Shown here: positions 30,629 to 41,771 of the stretch, piece after piece | Numbering within the stretch: the first letter of the stretch is position 1 | Layout of the letters: the number at the start of each line of letters is the position of its first letter | Origin: Proales similis | Taxonomy: Eukaryota; Rotifera; Eurotatoria; Ploima; Proalidae | Direction of reading: 5' to 3' | Length of the DNA: 64,000 bases | Assembly: GCA_019059635.1 (NCBI GenBank) | Contig: JAGVRJ010000006.1 | Location: forward strand, 744,001-808,000 | The notes under the pieces: generated by a model | Told to the model about the DNA's origin: nothing | Databases searched by the model: none | Seen by the model: the letters and a program-made list of their open reading frames with translations, nothing else | Position numbers and translations under genes: made by a program

Positions 30629-33600
30629 CTAGCAAGAGCGAGGCGACCCGAGCAGATTCTCAAGGATGCTGCCGAGCTTTTTTATGCTACTGCTGATAAT
30701 TACTGAGTCGGACTGCGAATAACTTGAGCAATTAAATTCAAATTTTCTCAGCTCCTGATCAAACGAGCCGAGCTGGCGTGCAAGCATCGCGAGGTACTTG
30801 CACGCCGCATCCTCAAAGCTCCTGCAACTCGCCAAATCCTCATTCTGGCCTCGTTCAATGCTTGTTTTCTCATGCTCGTTCGAGAGGCTATCAATGAACT
30901 CAATCATGCTCGACTTGTTCGATTGGATGTAATCGCTCATGGGACTCATGAACGGCTCCTTACAGTCGGTCATGTTCGCCATCGTCTGCAGCAATTTGGC
31001 GAGCAGTTTAATGTGCTTATCATGATACGGGTCGGCATGCGACTGGCTCTGGCCAATACCTTTGAAATATTTCTCTTGTTGGATGCAGCTGGCCGAAGCA
31101 GCCGGAAGCTCGCGATTAGCCAGGCTGGGACTTGAAGACAAACTGCTGCTCAAGTGATTTGACGATTCACTCACTAGTTGGTTGTGATGGGAAAACACTG
31201 AAGGCGAGAAAAGGTTAAATTGAGTGGCCAGCTGCGAACTTCTTAGATTGGGCGCCTCGGCTTCGACGCGCAGCTTGTCCAGAGGAGAGTTGAAATCCAA
31301 CTTGAAACTCTTCGGACTGAGTATGGCCGGACAAATGAGACGAAGAAACACAAAAGCAGAAACACAATAGACTCGGATTAGGCCCGATGCATTCTGGTCA
31401 GGACAGTCATTCTGTTCGAGCCACTTGCGCTCGACACGATTTTTGACCTTGAACAAAAGATGCTTGAGTTCAACCGGGAATAAGTGCACATTGTTCATAA
31501 ATCCATTCATTAATCGTTTTAAAGTGATCTGCAGGTTATGCAGATTCTTCTCGCGCTGGTGCTCGTCTCCGCACTTGTTTGGGTCAAGTTCAAATGAGTC
31601 TTGGTCGAATTGCTTCACAATTTGGATGAGAGGCTTCTCCAGAGCTTCGCACAAAAACGCTTTACATCTCACCCTCATGTACTGATCCATGAGCGAAGTG
31701 CACAACGAGGCCGGTCTGAACAAAGTGCTCAAGTCGGCCGAGCGGTCGATTTCAGTGAGAAGAAAAGACTCAAGTTTTTCCAGCAAACAGCCGCGGGTGA
31801 GGTAAAACTTGAGCAGCGATTGAACAAAGTATGGCCGCTCGCCAGCGTTCAAGATGTGTTCGTATATAATGTTCAAATATTTGGCCGAGTCGGCTTGGAG
31901 GAAATAGGCCGCTAGTGGCTCGTATACGCCCTGCTCTAGCAGAACACGATCTTCCGTCAGCCGAATTTTGGCTCTTAGGCTGCAGTTCGAGCTCGGGCTA
32001 GTTTCAACCTGATGCCATGCCTCGCAGAGGCCTTGGTTGACCAGGCTCTCGAGCTGAATCTGAACCTGTCCCAGCAGCTGTGGCTCACTTTGCTTGCCTT
32101 GGATTCGTCGCAAGTTGTTTTTTAGAGAGAAACTTGACAATCTCACATTCGCATATATACAAATTTTCATCTCGTGAAGATCGAGCGGCAGATTTTCGAA
32201 TGAGAACGAGTCGTCCCAGATCATGTACTGGTCATCTAGATCGGCCGACTCGCTCTTCTGAGCCAGACGTGTACAGGCCGTGCTGATGTCTTTGTTGAAT
32301 ACGAGTAAGCAGTAATAACTCGTGTCGCGATTGGACTTGTAAGAGCGGGGCAAATTTCGCGCCTCATGAATCTGAATGCTGAGCGAACGAATCAAATAGA
32401 ATGTCTTTCTTGAGCAGCTGGCGCCTCGCTCTGAGTCGTTTAGGCTGCTCTCTAGCGGAGATGAGCACGACGAAGATGAAATCGACGAAGAGATCGAGCC
32501 CAGCCGCGAGCTGAACTGACTCGGATTGCAGAAAGGCAGAATGAGATCCGTCCACTCCTAATGTGTGTGTGTGTGTGAACAAACTTTTGATTGACTACAC
32601 TGCATTCAGTCGGAAATCTGTTCTTTACGTTACCTTGAACTCGTCGCGGCTTTCTGCACTCAAGAAATAAAAAATCGAGCTTGTCCCAGTCAATCCGCGC
32701 ACGATTATTTGAAAGCAATTCTCACGATTAAATAGAGAGTCGCTCACATGATAGAGAAAGCTGAACGTGAGATCGATCATTCCACTCTCTTTGGCTCTCT
32801 TAAGAATTGAGACTTGAATTAAAACCTGAAATAGAGAGCGGCGTGAATTAGGCTGATTTGAGCACCTTCTCTTGCGAAATATAGAACAGTCGGCGATTTT
32901 TGCCCAACCAGAACAAGTACGGACGCCATCTTCTTGTCTTTTCGTCTTCAAGTAGAAAACAAACGTCAAACGTCTGAACTAAATTGAAAGCATCAAGCGA
33001 AGGTCTCTTACTGTATTTATGCAAGCAGCCTTTGAGTATTAGAAGATTTGCTTGCCGCGACAGAAGCTGAGGTGTGAGGTCGATGTTCTCTTCTTCCTCT
33101 TGTTCTTGGAAAGGTTGTGGAGCGATCGGTGCGGTCATCGATTTGGTGAGACTCATTTTGGGCACACGAGCACCAACATTGGGGCCGAACTCCTCCTCGG
33201 CAATGCTCATTTTATCCAGAGTGGTCAAACTTCTGAGAGCGTTCGACGATTCGGCATCTTGATTCTGAGCTTGGCGCCATTCCTCTGGCGAGTTGAGCGA
33301 GTGCGACTTTTTCTTGAATAGGGCCCGCTTGGTCCTTGCAGTGTCTCTGATTTGATCGATCGAGAATAGAGTGGCTGGCCGCCGGTACTTGATTGGACGA
33401 CGATGCGGTAGACGACTCAAGCAATAACCCTCGATTATCTCCTCGCTCATGTAACGCTCTATAATCGAGCTGATACTTTTAACGCAATTAACGGCAAATT
33501 AAATAAGAGCGCGGACAACTCCATTTGCAGAATTGCTTACTTGTAGAAGCTTGCTCCCCCTATGCGAAAGTAAAAGTCCTGATTTGTCTGCGTTCCGAGT

Positions 33601-35126
33601 ATGCGAAAGCGATGAACTATGCCACTGGCAATAAAATAAAGCGTAAAATCGCCCAGTGACTGTTCACTTGGTCGGACCAGATAGCTTTTATCTTCGGCTA
33701 GGCGAATAAATTTGCGTGACTATTTGCGCGAGCAGAAAGCTAAGAGCAGACGCTTACCGGCCGCCAATATGTCCACGGCCTCTTGTTTGCTTATGTCTGA
33801 ATAAAACCACTCCTCAAACTCATGCGCGCACTTGTTTTCCTAAATTGTTTTCAATTAAAGTTCATTAAAATTGTGCTTCTAAATGAATGAAATCATGAAA
33901 TGCACTAGCAGAACAAGCCATTTTGTTCTGAACTGAATTGACTGAGCTGAATTAAATCACGAACAAGTTTGTCTTCTTTTGCCACGAGCCAGCACAGACC
34001 CACTTGTTCGTTCAAATGCTTTTTTTCCCCTCCACCTATATGCTTGAAAGAGTGCGCATTCTTGGGACAAATGAAGGGCTTTTTGATGATGATAAAGTTT
34101 TCGACTCGATTAGGATTCTTAATTTCTTGATTAGCGCCTCAGTGGGTGGAAATTTCGAAAAGCATGAAAGAGCGAGACTGCACTGGCTTTTTGCCTAACT
34201 CACAATAATAAATCTCAATAATAATAATAATAATAATTTATTATGAGTTAAAAGTCTAAATTTGCACCATTCTCTCTCTCTCTCATACTTTTAAAAGAAG
34301 TGGCAAAGTTGAGCACCATTTAGACAGAGGGGTGCAAAAACATTTCGCCCACGGGCATGCGTGTTCATTGATAAGAAAGCTACGAGGCATAGAGAATGGA
34401 ATTTTAACACGATGCAGAGTATGCGGCTCGTTTCGCTTGTTGCTCGTTTCAATTTTTGCCTCAAGTCGCCGCCCGCACACATTGGCGTTGCATTCGTAAT
34501 TGATGTATGAATTTATTCAACCACTTACCACTAGCTGAACACATTCAGCTTTGAGGAGGCCGAAACGGCTCTCAGAGCGAGCCCAAAGCCATTGGCCGTC
34601 GTACTCTTGTACCGGATGGAAGACTCGGAACAGTTCGCCGCGACGTCTGATGCTCAACGTCTCGGGATTGTCCGAAGTCAGAGTTCTTGTTGCCACATAC
34701 GTCCGGTCGATTCGCACGACCTTTTCCGGCTTAACTGGATGCAATAGCTTCTCGTCGACCACCAGTTCCGAGTAGAACATGTAGTAGCTGACTAAAGTTG
34801 CCAGCGAGTCGAAACGACGCCCTCCGATGTAATAGTCTCCGAACACTGTACTGATCCTTGGTTTATTTGGGTCAGCATTTCTTGGATAGTTAAATCGAGC
34901 CAAACTGTCTTTACTTGAAGTGGTAGATAGTCGAACTTGCTGAGGTAAGGAACACGAGTACATATGAGCCGGGCTCACTTTGTCGGACCAGAAAGCAGCC
35001 AGGCACAGCAAAATTTTGCAGCCTCGACTCGCTCTCGACTCGATCTATGCGGCCATGAAACCAGTGCTGATAGCTGGGCGCTTCACGGTCAATAGGAAAG
35101 ATTGTGAGCTGATCGATTGAATCCAT
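30629..35126 (-). CDS. RASA1: Ras GTPase-activating protein 1 (p120 RasGAP)
   Basis: Cytosolic signalling protein that binds phosphotyrosine and speeds GTP hydrolysis by Ras. The domain order is that of RASA1: SH2 (YQHWFHGRIDRVESESRL, GCFLVRQSEPGSYVL, then YHFK/ISTVFGDYYIGGRRF), SH3 (YVATRTLTSDNPETLSIRRR, GQWLWARSE), second SH2 (EEWFYSDISKQEAVDIL, KSYLVRPSEQSLGDFTLYF), PH (GCLHKYSKRP, RRWRPYLFWLGKNRR), C2 (LSIQIHEARNLPRS) and RasGAP. The GAP domain holds STLFRPASLCTSLMDQYM, with the arginine finger in FR, and VFLRLICPAILSPKSF. The last exon, containing C2 and GAP, is at 30629-32395. An intron of about 670 nt (33841-34516) after the SH3 is the longest in the gene. The Ser-rich insert in the GAP domain (NHLSSSLSSSPS) is not in vertebrate RASA1. 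Confidence 0.93.
34217..34238 (+). repeat. AAT trinucleotide microsatellite in a RASA1 intron
   Basis: About seven tandem AAT units in the long intron of RASA1, near a TCTC run at about 34270-34284. No coding role. Confidence 0.7.
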
Positions 35127-36193
35127 TTCCTATCTCCATCTAATCGGTGGTGGCCATTTTTCTCACTCGACTTTTTTGATTGCTTCTCGCTCTCGAACTG
35201 TTTCAACTTTTCTTAAATTATTCATCATTATGCTTTACTCATCCTTTACTTGTCGCTCTATAATTTGCAGTCGAAAAAAAAAGCCCAAAATTCAAAAGAG
35301 AGAGAGAGAGAGAGAAATTTGCACAAAAAATTATGTTCGCTCACGTTGGTTGCGGTCGGCTGTCGAGTCAAGTTAAAGTGAGCGAACGAAAAAAAAAAAC
35401 ACACACACACACACACAATTGAAGCTCGAGCTGCGTTTATTCGCTGCAAAGTCAAAACCATTTCTAGCGATCATGCAAGAGAGTGAATGAGAGAGCGAGT
35501 GGGCTTGAGGGCAGACGAAGTTGAAACAGAGCTGATCATAATGAATACATAAGCTGGTAGGAATTCTGCCACCACGGTCAGGTGAGCCACCAGCCTGCCG
35601 TCTTCTCCTTTTTTTTACCAAATAGAATTATGCGGCTTCGAAACTTTAAAGTAGAAATTTCGCTCGCATTAAAAAGCTCACTGAGAGAAGAGTTCAAAAC
35701 AACGGATGGCATAGGAGGCTTGTATCTGCGATTCAAGATATTCAAGAGCCGTTCTGCCCCAAAAACTAGTTCGAGCTAATCCAACCAAATGGCCTGATGC
35801 TTGTTGAGGCGAGCGTGAATAAACAGCCTGACCTCATATCGCTTCTTGATTCGGGGTCGTCTCCGAATATTCTTAACACTAGTGCTCTGCGAGCAAAGCC
35901 CTAATAGTTCAAATAGTCTATAGGCTAACTTGCACGCAGAAGGAAATTAGCGCGCCAAATTGAAATCATTTGAAATTGCCTAATCGGTTGCCAGATCGCT
36001 TGTGAGGGCTGATAATTGTTAGGGTTGGATGAATCGACAAGTTGGTGGTCAAGCGCTACCGTCTTTAATTGCCCATTAGCTCGGGGTACGCGTATCCTCA
36101 TAGATCGATCAGATAAGGAGTTTCTTCTAATTGAGACGCTTATTTAAGTCTGTGTCGAGAGGATTGTGCAATGCTTGATAAATTCTAATCTGA
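35127..36193. other. Divergent spacer between RASA1 and the calpain-15-like gene, with microsatellites
   Basis: About 1.07 kb upstream of two divergent genes. It holds an AG repeat (about 35296-35315) and an A-run joined to an AC repeat (about 35390-35417). A plus-strand open frame at 35582-35779 has no family resemblance. Promoters are presumably here but I cannot pinpoint them. Confidence 0.45.
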
Positions 36194-38164
36194 ATGGGAC
36201 TACTTTGCTCTTCACCTTCTCCTCCGAGCGAATTTCCTAATCTCCTCTACGGCGGCCAGTCAAAAGGCCAGCCACGGAGTGTTCTAAAAGAGCTCGCTGA
36301 CAAAATGGCCCTCAAGAAGCTTGTGGTTCAGCGCATCGATCAAGTGAGAAGTCAGCAGATTCGCCGCGCCACCAAGATCGCCAGCAGGCGCCTTGAGAGC
36401 TTCGAGTTGAGCAACTTTGTCGATATTGACTTTCCGCCCAATCAGCAGTCGCTTTTCATCAACGGAAAAGCGCCCAAGCGGGCCAACAAAATTCATTCCG
36501 ACGGTATTAAGCAGATACGCAATTGGCTGAGGCCAGCGCAAATAAAAGTCTTGGCCGAAGATTGCCATCTTCCGATCGCCTTGTTTAATTTTCCTTCGCC
36601 CAAAGATGTGATGCAAGGCGAGCTAGGCACCTGCTGGTTCCTCAGTGCTCTGGCGCTGATCGCTGAGAAGCCGTTCTTACTTCGAAATTGTTTCCTGGAC
36701 CGATCGTTGAACTCAAACGGCCTCTATCAAATACGTCTGTGTCAACGAGGCGAATGGAAAGTGCTTTTTATTGACGATTTTCTGCCCTGTGACAACGCCA
36801 ATCGGCTCGTTTTTTCTTATGGAAGAAGACGACAGCTGTGGGTGCCCTTGATTGAGAAGGCACTCGCCAAGCTGAACGGAAGCTATGAAGCAATCGCCCG
36901 AGGTGCTTGTGCAGAGGGCCTTCAAACTCTGACGGGCGAGCCTTGCCAAGTGATTTACTTGCAACATTTCAATGCACAGACAAGAGACGATTCAGAGAAA
37001 ATGGCTTGGAGCAATATGAGAGAGGCGACCAGAAACGGCTACCTGATGACCACTCTGTGTCATAGCGAGCGATTTAATGTCCAACAGGTCGAAGAACAAG
37101 GACTCCTCGATCGTCACATTTATTCGATTTTAGACACTCGGGAATTCAAGCTGCAGAATGGCCTCGCCCGGCTGGTCAAGCTCCGTAACCCGTGGGGTCA
37201 CATGGAGTGGAAGGGCCAATGGTCGAACAGCTGTTCCAAGTGGCCGCTTGAGCTCAAGAGAGAACTCAGAGTTCAGTCGAATAACGACGGCTGCTTTTGG
37301 ATGGATTTCACCGACATACTCAAATACTTTTACGACATCACAATTTGCAAGGTGCGCATAGACTGGAACGAGTCGCGGCAGTCTTCGAGTTTCTACGATT
37401 TCTCGTCGCAGAGCGAAGCTTTCATTCTGGATATAAACACGCACGGCTCGCACCAGTTTGAGTTGGAGCTGTTTGCGAGCGGATCTGGCGGTCAGCAGTT
37501 TGACCGCAACGCCGAGCCTGAAATTGACTTGTGCCTAATTGTTTGCCACTTGAATGAAAAGGGACTGCGCTGCATCGCATATGAGCACACAATCGAGTAC
37601 TATGCGAATGTTTCGCTCAATCTCATGGCCGGACGCTACGTTGTGTTCGCCACTTCTCTCATGGCCGTGCATCAGTACAGACAGACGAACATGAAAAATC
37701 CGTTCAATTACAACCTGGTGTTCCACGGCGACTGCAGATTCACTCTTACTCGCACGAGCATAAGCTCTTGCATCGCCGGAGAGCTGTTCTATGCTGCTGC
37801 CGTCTGTCAGGACAACGCGCGCTTGGATCAGAGCGGCTCGGTTAGAACGTTGACCATAAACAGCGGATGTGCTCACGGAGTAATTGTCGAGAACTTGAGC
37901 TTTACGCATAAACTGGTGGTCAAGCTGGAAATGAGCTTGTGCAAGAACATGATCTCGTCCAGATGCACTAGCCGCACCCACGACGTAATTAAGCCACGTA
38001 GCTGGCAACTGCTTGTCTTTCTCACTCCGGCCGACTACAAAAGCCGATTCGCAATCAACTACAACATCGAAAGCCAGTTCAACAATCTTTTCAGCGAGAT
38101 GAACTCCACTCCGTTGCCCTCTGCTTTCCTTGGTCTCCACAGTCCGCGGCCGATTCTGGTCTGA
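36194..38164 (+). CDS. Calpain-15 (small optic lobes)-like protein, intronless, predicted N-myristoylated
   Basis: A 656-residue calpain-family protein in one exon. The protease core is close to the calpain-15/SOL class. QGELGTCWFLSALALIAEKP carries catalytic Cys147, LWVPLIEKALAKLNGSYEAI and CAEGLQTLTGEPC follow, GLLDRHIYSILD carries His308, and LVKLRNPWGHMEWKGQWS carries Asn332. The residue before the active Cys is Thr where calpains have Asp (GDCW). The zinc fingers of calpain-15 are absent. A C-terminal domain of about 280 residues resembles the SOL-homology region. The N-terminus MGLLCSS fits the rule for Gly2 myristoylation with a neighbouring Cys for palmitoylation, implying membrane attachment. 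The triad is intact, so it may be active. AATAAA lies at 38269. Confidence 0.85.
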   Translation: MGLLCSSPSPPSEFPNLLYGGQSKGQPRSVLKELADKMALKKLVVQRIDQVRSQQIRRATKIASRRLESFELSNFVDIDFPPNQQSLFINGKAPKRANKIHSDGIKQIRNWLRPAQIKVLAEDCHLPIALFNFPSPKDVMQGELGTCWFLSALALIAEKPFLLRNCFLDRSLNSNGLYQIRLCQRGEWKVLFIDDFLPCDNANRLVFSYGRRRQLWVPLIEKALAKLNGSYEAIARGACAEGLQTLTGEPCQVIYLQHFNAQTRDDSEKMAWSNMREATRNGYLMTTLCHSERFNVQQVEEQGLLDRHIYSILDTREFKLQNGLARLVKLRNPWGHMEWKGQWSNSCSKWPLELKRELRVQSNNDGCFWMDFTDILKYFYDITICKVRIDWNESRQSSSFYDFSSQSEAFILDINTHGSHQFELELFASGSGGQQFDRNAEPEIDLCLIVCHLNEKGLRCIAYEHTIEYYANVSLNLMAGRYVVFATSLMAVHQYRQTNMKNPFNYNLVFHGDCRFTLTRTSISSCIAGELFYAAAVCQDNARLDQSGSVRTLTINSGCAHGVIVENLSFTHKLVVKLEMSLCKNMISSRCTSRTHDVIKPRSWQLLVFLTPADYKSRFAINYNIESQFNNLFSEMNSTPLPSAFLGLHSPRPILV

Positions 38165-38568
38165 GACAAAACGAAAGCAAAAATACAGTCAACAGGCGAA
38201 TGGTTTTTTCTTTTTGTCACGGCCAATACGCCTAATTTGTTTATTTTTCGTTTGAATTTTTCTTTGGAAATAAAATTCAAAGCACGAGCACGCTAGGGTT
38301 TCGCCCGGTTGGTTGTTGAGATAAACATTCGATTCAATTAGTGTTTGTTTTCATTTTACTCCGAACGGTGATGTAGAGACCAAATAATAGTTGACGTCGA
38401 TTGCGCTTGCTTATTATTGTTAGACATGTTTTCTTTACCGCTTTGGTTAATTGCTGAGAGAAACTTAATGCTCGCCAACCAAAACTTGTTTTAAAATTCC
38501 CCCTCTCTCTCTCTCGTTCTAGTTTCAGGCTCTTCTTTGTTCAAGCTTTCCGAGCTAAACGAGTCTAA

Positions 38569-39325
38569 ATGCCTTATGTGGACTACACTCGCCGGGTGAA
38601 TAGAAACGAAGTAGAGTCTACTTTCAATTCGTTTATTAGACTTAAAGACTTGAATTGCTCTGTGTCTAGGCCAATGTACAAGTGATCAGGGAAGCAACCA
38701 ATCCGGAGCCAGTGCGCAATCCGGTCTTTTTCAAAAGTCGCTCAAATGAACCCAGCAATCTAAGAATGCAGCCGACGAGCACCAAGTTACTGGTCTCGTC
38801 CACCAATCAACCAGTGATAGTCACCCAACAGCCGGCGGGATTCGCGGCTCTGAAGACAATCGGCGGCCGAAAAGACGGTTCCACAGCTACTAACGACATG
38901 AACGTTAAAGTAGCGAGCACGAGCACTGGCGACGATCTGATTTTGACAAGTGAAAAAGGAACCAACACGGTGCTCAAGTTCAATGAGATAGCAATCAACA
39001 AGGGCCGCAAGAACAACAAGGTCAACTATCCGAATGAGGGCTTCCGCAGCTACTATGACGAGGTGAGCTCAATAGGTGAAATAAAGAGCGGCTCAGACTT
39101 TTCGACTGATGCTGAAATGCCACAAAGGAGGCTGACGTGCTGGGAATCATGTGCTTCATCTGCTGCAGCAACTGCTGGGGCCGCTGCAACAACATTTGCC
39201 GAGGCTGCAAGAACGTGGTCTCTTGTCCGACCTACTGCTGCATCCTTTTCATCATTCCCGTCTTCATATTGCTAATCGCGGCTATTATCGTTCTATTCCT
39301 GGTTGGCTTCGGCATAATCAGATGA
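38569..39325 (+). CDS. Small Cys-rich single-pass membrane protein, family not recognised
   Basis: Three exons join as MPYVDYTRRVNRNE/ANVQVIREATNPEP.. and FRSYYDE/EADVLGIMCFICC. The long N-terminal part is hydrophilic, rich in Thr, Ser, Asn and Lys, with no signal peptide. It is followed by a block with ten cysteines (MCFICCSNCWGRCNNICRGC) and then three more just before a 25-residue hydrophobic span (ILFIIPVFILLIAAIIVLFL) that ends a few residues from the stop. This predicts a tail-anchored or type II protein with a Cys-cluster next to the membrane, possibly palmitoylated or metal-binding. I do not recognise a family. Splice sites are GT-AG and in phase, which supports a real gene. Confidence 0.65.
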
Positions 39326-39596
39326 AAAATGCTGCTGCGGCTAGCTGCGCTCAAACTGGCACTTTTTTTTGTGAATAAAAACAGAATTTCAAGAGCGCTC
39401 AAGACTCGCTCGAATGATTCAGTCGGTTTGAAGCAACAGTTGCAGTCTAAACTGCACGACGCGCTCTAAATATGTAAACGCTCCAAACGCAGAGGAGAAG
39501 GGGGTGCAGTATAGTGGCTATGATGACGGGAAATGAATCGGCAAATGAGCGAAATCTGATCTGATTGCAAACGTTTCGACTTTCTCGTTTGCCGAA

Positions 39597-41671
39597 ATGG
39601 ATAAGGAAAGAGCGTTGCAAGCGGGCGTCCAGTCGCCAGCCAAACCGCCGTCAGAGTCGCCGTGGAAGAAGCCCAAGCTTCTCTCGTTGAATCGGGCGCG
39701 TTCGATTAAACGAAAAGCGCCCCTGTTCACTGCAGCCGCATTGCAAGAAAACAACGAATTGGGCAACCGCTTGACGGCTCAAACCAGCTCGAGCAACAGT
39801 TTGAGCTGCAAGTTTTCATATCGTCGAGTCGAGCCACAAAGCTCAGTCACACAAGTGAGCTGAAATCAACTCGAACGCCTCACTCTTTGTGCGAATTGTT
39901 TTTCAAAAGTCGAACGATCTTTTCACATTTTTCGGCGCGTCCGGTGAAGCAGACAACAGAGAAGAGAGCGAGCCGACTGAGCAAAACTTTAAGCGGCCCA
40001 GGGTAGGTTGAGATCGTTCGAGCAGTGAGAGTGTTTAAGTCTGTTGTGAGCATTTCAGATTGAAGAGGAGGCCGGAATAAAACGGCACACGTCCCTGATA
40101 TCCAGCATTTACTATTCGAACAGCATTAATGGCGAGTTGGAGAGCGAAGAGCTGAGCAAGAAAAGTGACGACCCGGAGTACTTGATGTCCAGCGAGAGTC
40201 TGCTGCCGATCGACTGGAGTCTAAAAACGCGCATCAGGTTCCTATCGAAGCGGCAGTTTACCTGCTACAGCGGCATCAAGTCACACAACGAGTCGGAGGC
40301 GGTGCTGAATTTCGCCCGATTTAACAGCTTCTACGCCAACTTGGGGCTCGCTGATCAGGTCTTTCCTACTTTGACACCTAAGAGGTCTAATTTCATGCAG
40401 AGAAATGCAGAGAGTCTAAAATTTGTAGAAGGAAAGCGCGGACGCACGGGACATGTACAAGAGCTTATTCGGAGAGTCGATTAGCTACTGGTCATTTCCC
40501 TACTTGCCCTGGCTCAACCTATATCCGCGCAATCTGACTATGAGCAACCTAAGCTCAGAGCCACTGGGCGCAGATGTGCAAAAGAGCATCGCCAAGAGCT
40601 GGTAGGAGTGCACATCAAGTGGCATCAAATAAACGCAGAACCACTCTCTTCTAACGTTTGCAAATGGCTTAAAGGCACAGCAGTTTCAAATCGCTTTTCA
40701 ACAGCCTCAAGAGCAGCCAATGTCCGTACTTTTACCTACTCACGCAGACGTTCATTGTGCTGTTTCGCGCAGCGAACGTTTGCGGCTCGGGAGAGATCCA
40801 CGCCATCCTGACGCCTTCGACCAGGGGACTGAGAAATCTTCTAAAAGATATCGAGTTCAGCATGCCTTTGATGCCGTTGAGCGGCAGAAGATCGGATCAA
40901 GACTTGCAAAGTTTGGAGTCGAATCCGACCAATGACGACGCCTCGTCTGCCGTTGAATACGAGCCGGAGAGCAAGCAGAGTGAAGGGAAAGGAGGGCGAG
41001 CGTGTGAAGAAGAAGACGAAGATGAGGAAGACCACGAAGAGCCGGACGAATGGCTCGAGCAAATAGGTCTCGAGTCGAGTGTCAACTTCAAGGCGAGTCT
41101 GCTGCGACAAAAGAGCATGCCCGGTGCCGGAGATCAGCAGCAAATCAACTACGACAATCGGCCTCGTTCAACGCTCTATTTCAAAGAGGGAGCAGACGTG
41201 CAAGCGCTCTTCAACTATTTGCTCAATTCGAAGAGCTGCATGAGCACCAGCGGCCCACTAGCTGGCGTTCCTCCCACTCTATTGTCGCCGACCGCATTTG
41301 TTGGCGCTACACTTCAGAAAATAAAAATCGAACAGAATGTCATCAAAAGTCTGACGGCCGAAGGAAACTCGCAGACGCACTATGCACTCGACTTTATCGG
41401 ACCGTTGATGCCATTCCACGTGCACCGGCTTTGTAATTTGTTTAGAAAAACTCAAGAGAACGAGTTTGAAATGACAGCCAATACGTACGAGCAGACAATC
41501 GCTCTCAACTGTCTCAAAGGAGAGAGCGGCTGCCAGAGCCCCATCACCGAGTACCTTGACCAAAGTGAGCTGCAATCACTTCGACAGTCCTACGGCATCT
41601 GGGGCGAGGCGAACGCGGTAAAGAAAATTGTTTGCAAAGAGGGCAAGCTATTCTGCCTGGGCCTCAATTAA
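39597..41671 (+). CDS. DONSON: DONSON (downstream neighbour of SON) replication factor
   Basis: Nuclear replication protein which in other animals helps assemble the CMG helicase and protects forks. Exon 1 is 39597-39854; further exons join in phase as TQ/SNDLFTFFG, KRPR/IEEEAG, LADQ/KESADARD and AKSW/HSSFKSLF. Strong family blocks are LLPIDWSLKTRIRF; FNSLKSSQCPYFYLLTQTF followed by IVLFRAAN; TRGLRNLLKDIEFSMPL; EDEEDHEEPDEWLEQIGL; LFNYLLNSKSCMSTSGPLAG; and VPPTLLSPTAFVGATLQKIK. The protein keeps the family's acidic stretch before the WLE motif. A 26-nt piece of exon 3 (40175-40200) is repeated exactly just after the stop codon (41674-41699). Confidence 0.93.
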
Positions 41672-41673
41672 AA

Positions 41674-41699
41674 GGAGTACTTGATGTCCAGCGAGAGTC
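41674..41699 (+). repeat. 26-nt exact copy of an internal DONSON exon segment, in the 3' flank
   Basis: The segment encoding EYLMSSES at 40175-40200 recurs at 41674-41699, two nucleotides after the TAA. The flanks on both sides differ, so the copy is limited to this piece. Confidence 0.85.
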
Positions 41700-41771
41700 G
41701 ATCCTCTAGTCAGCAGCTTGAAAGCGTGTTTTATTCAATGTGTTTGGACAAGGGCATAAAAATATTTTTGT

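Noticed and set aside
35582-35779. Possible small plus-strand gene in the RASA1 spacer.
   Set aside because: No recognisable domain, no splice partner, and a length expected by chance.
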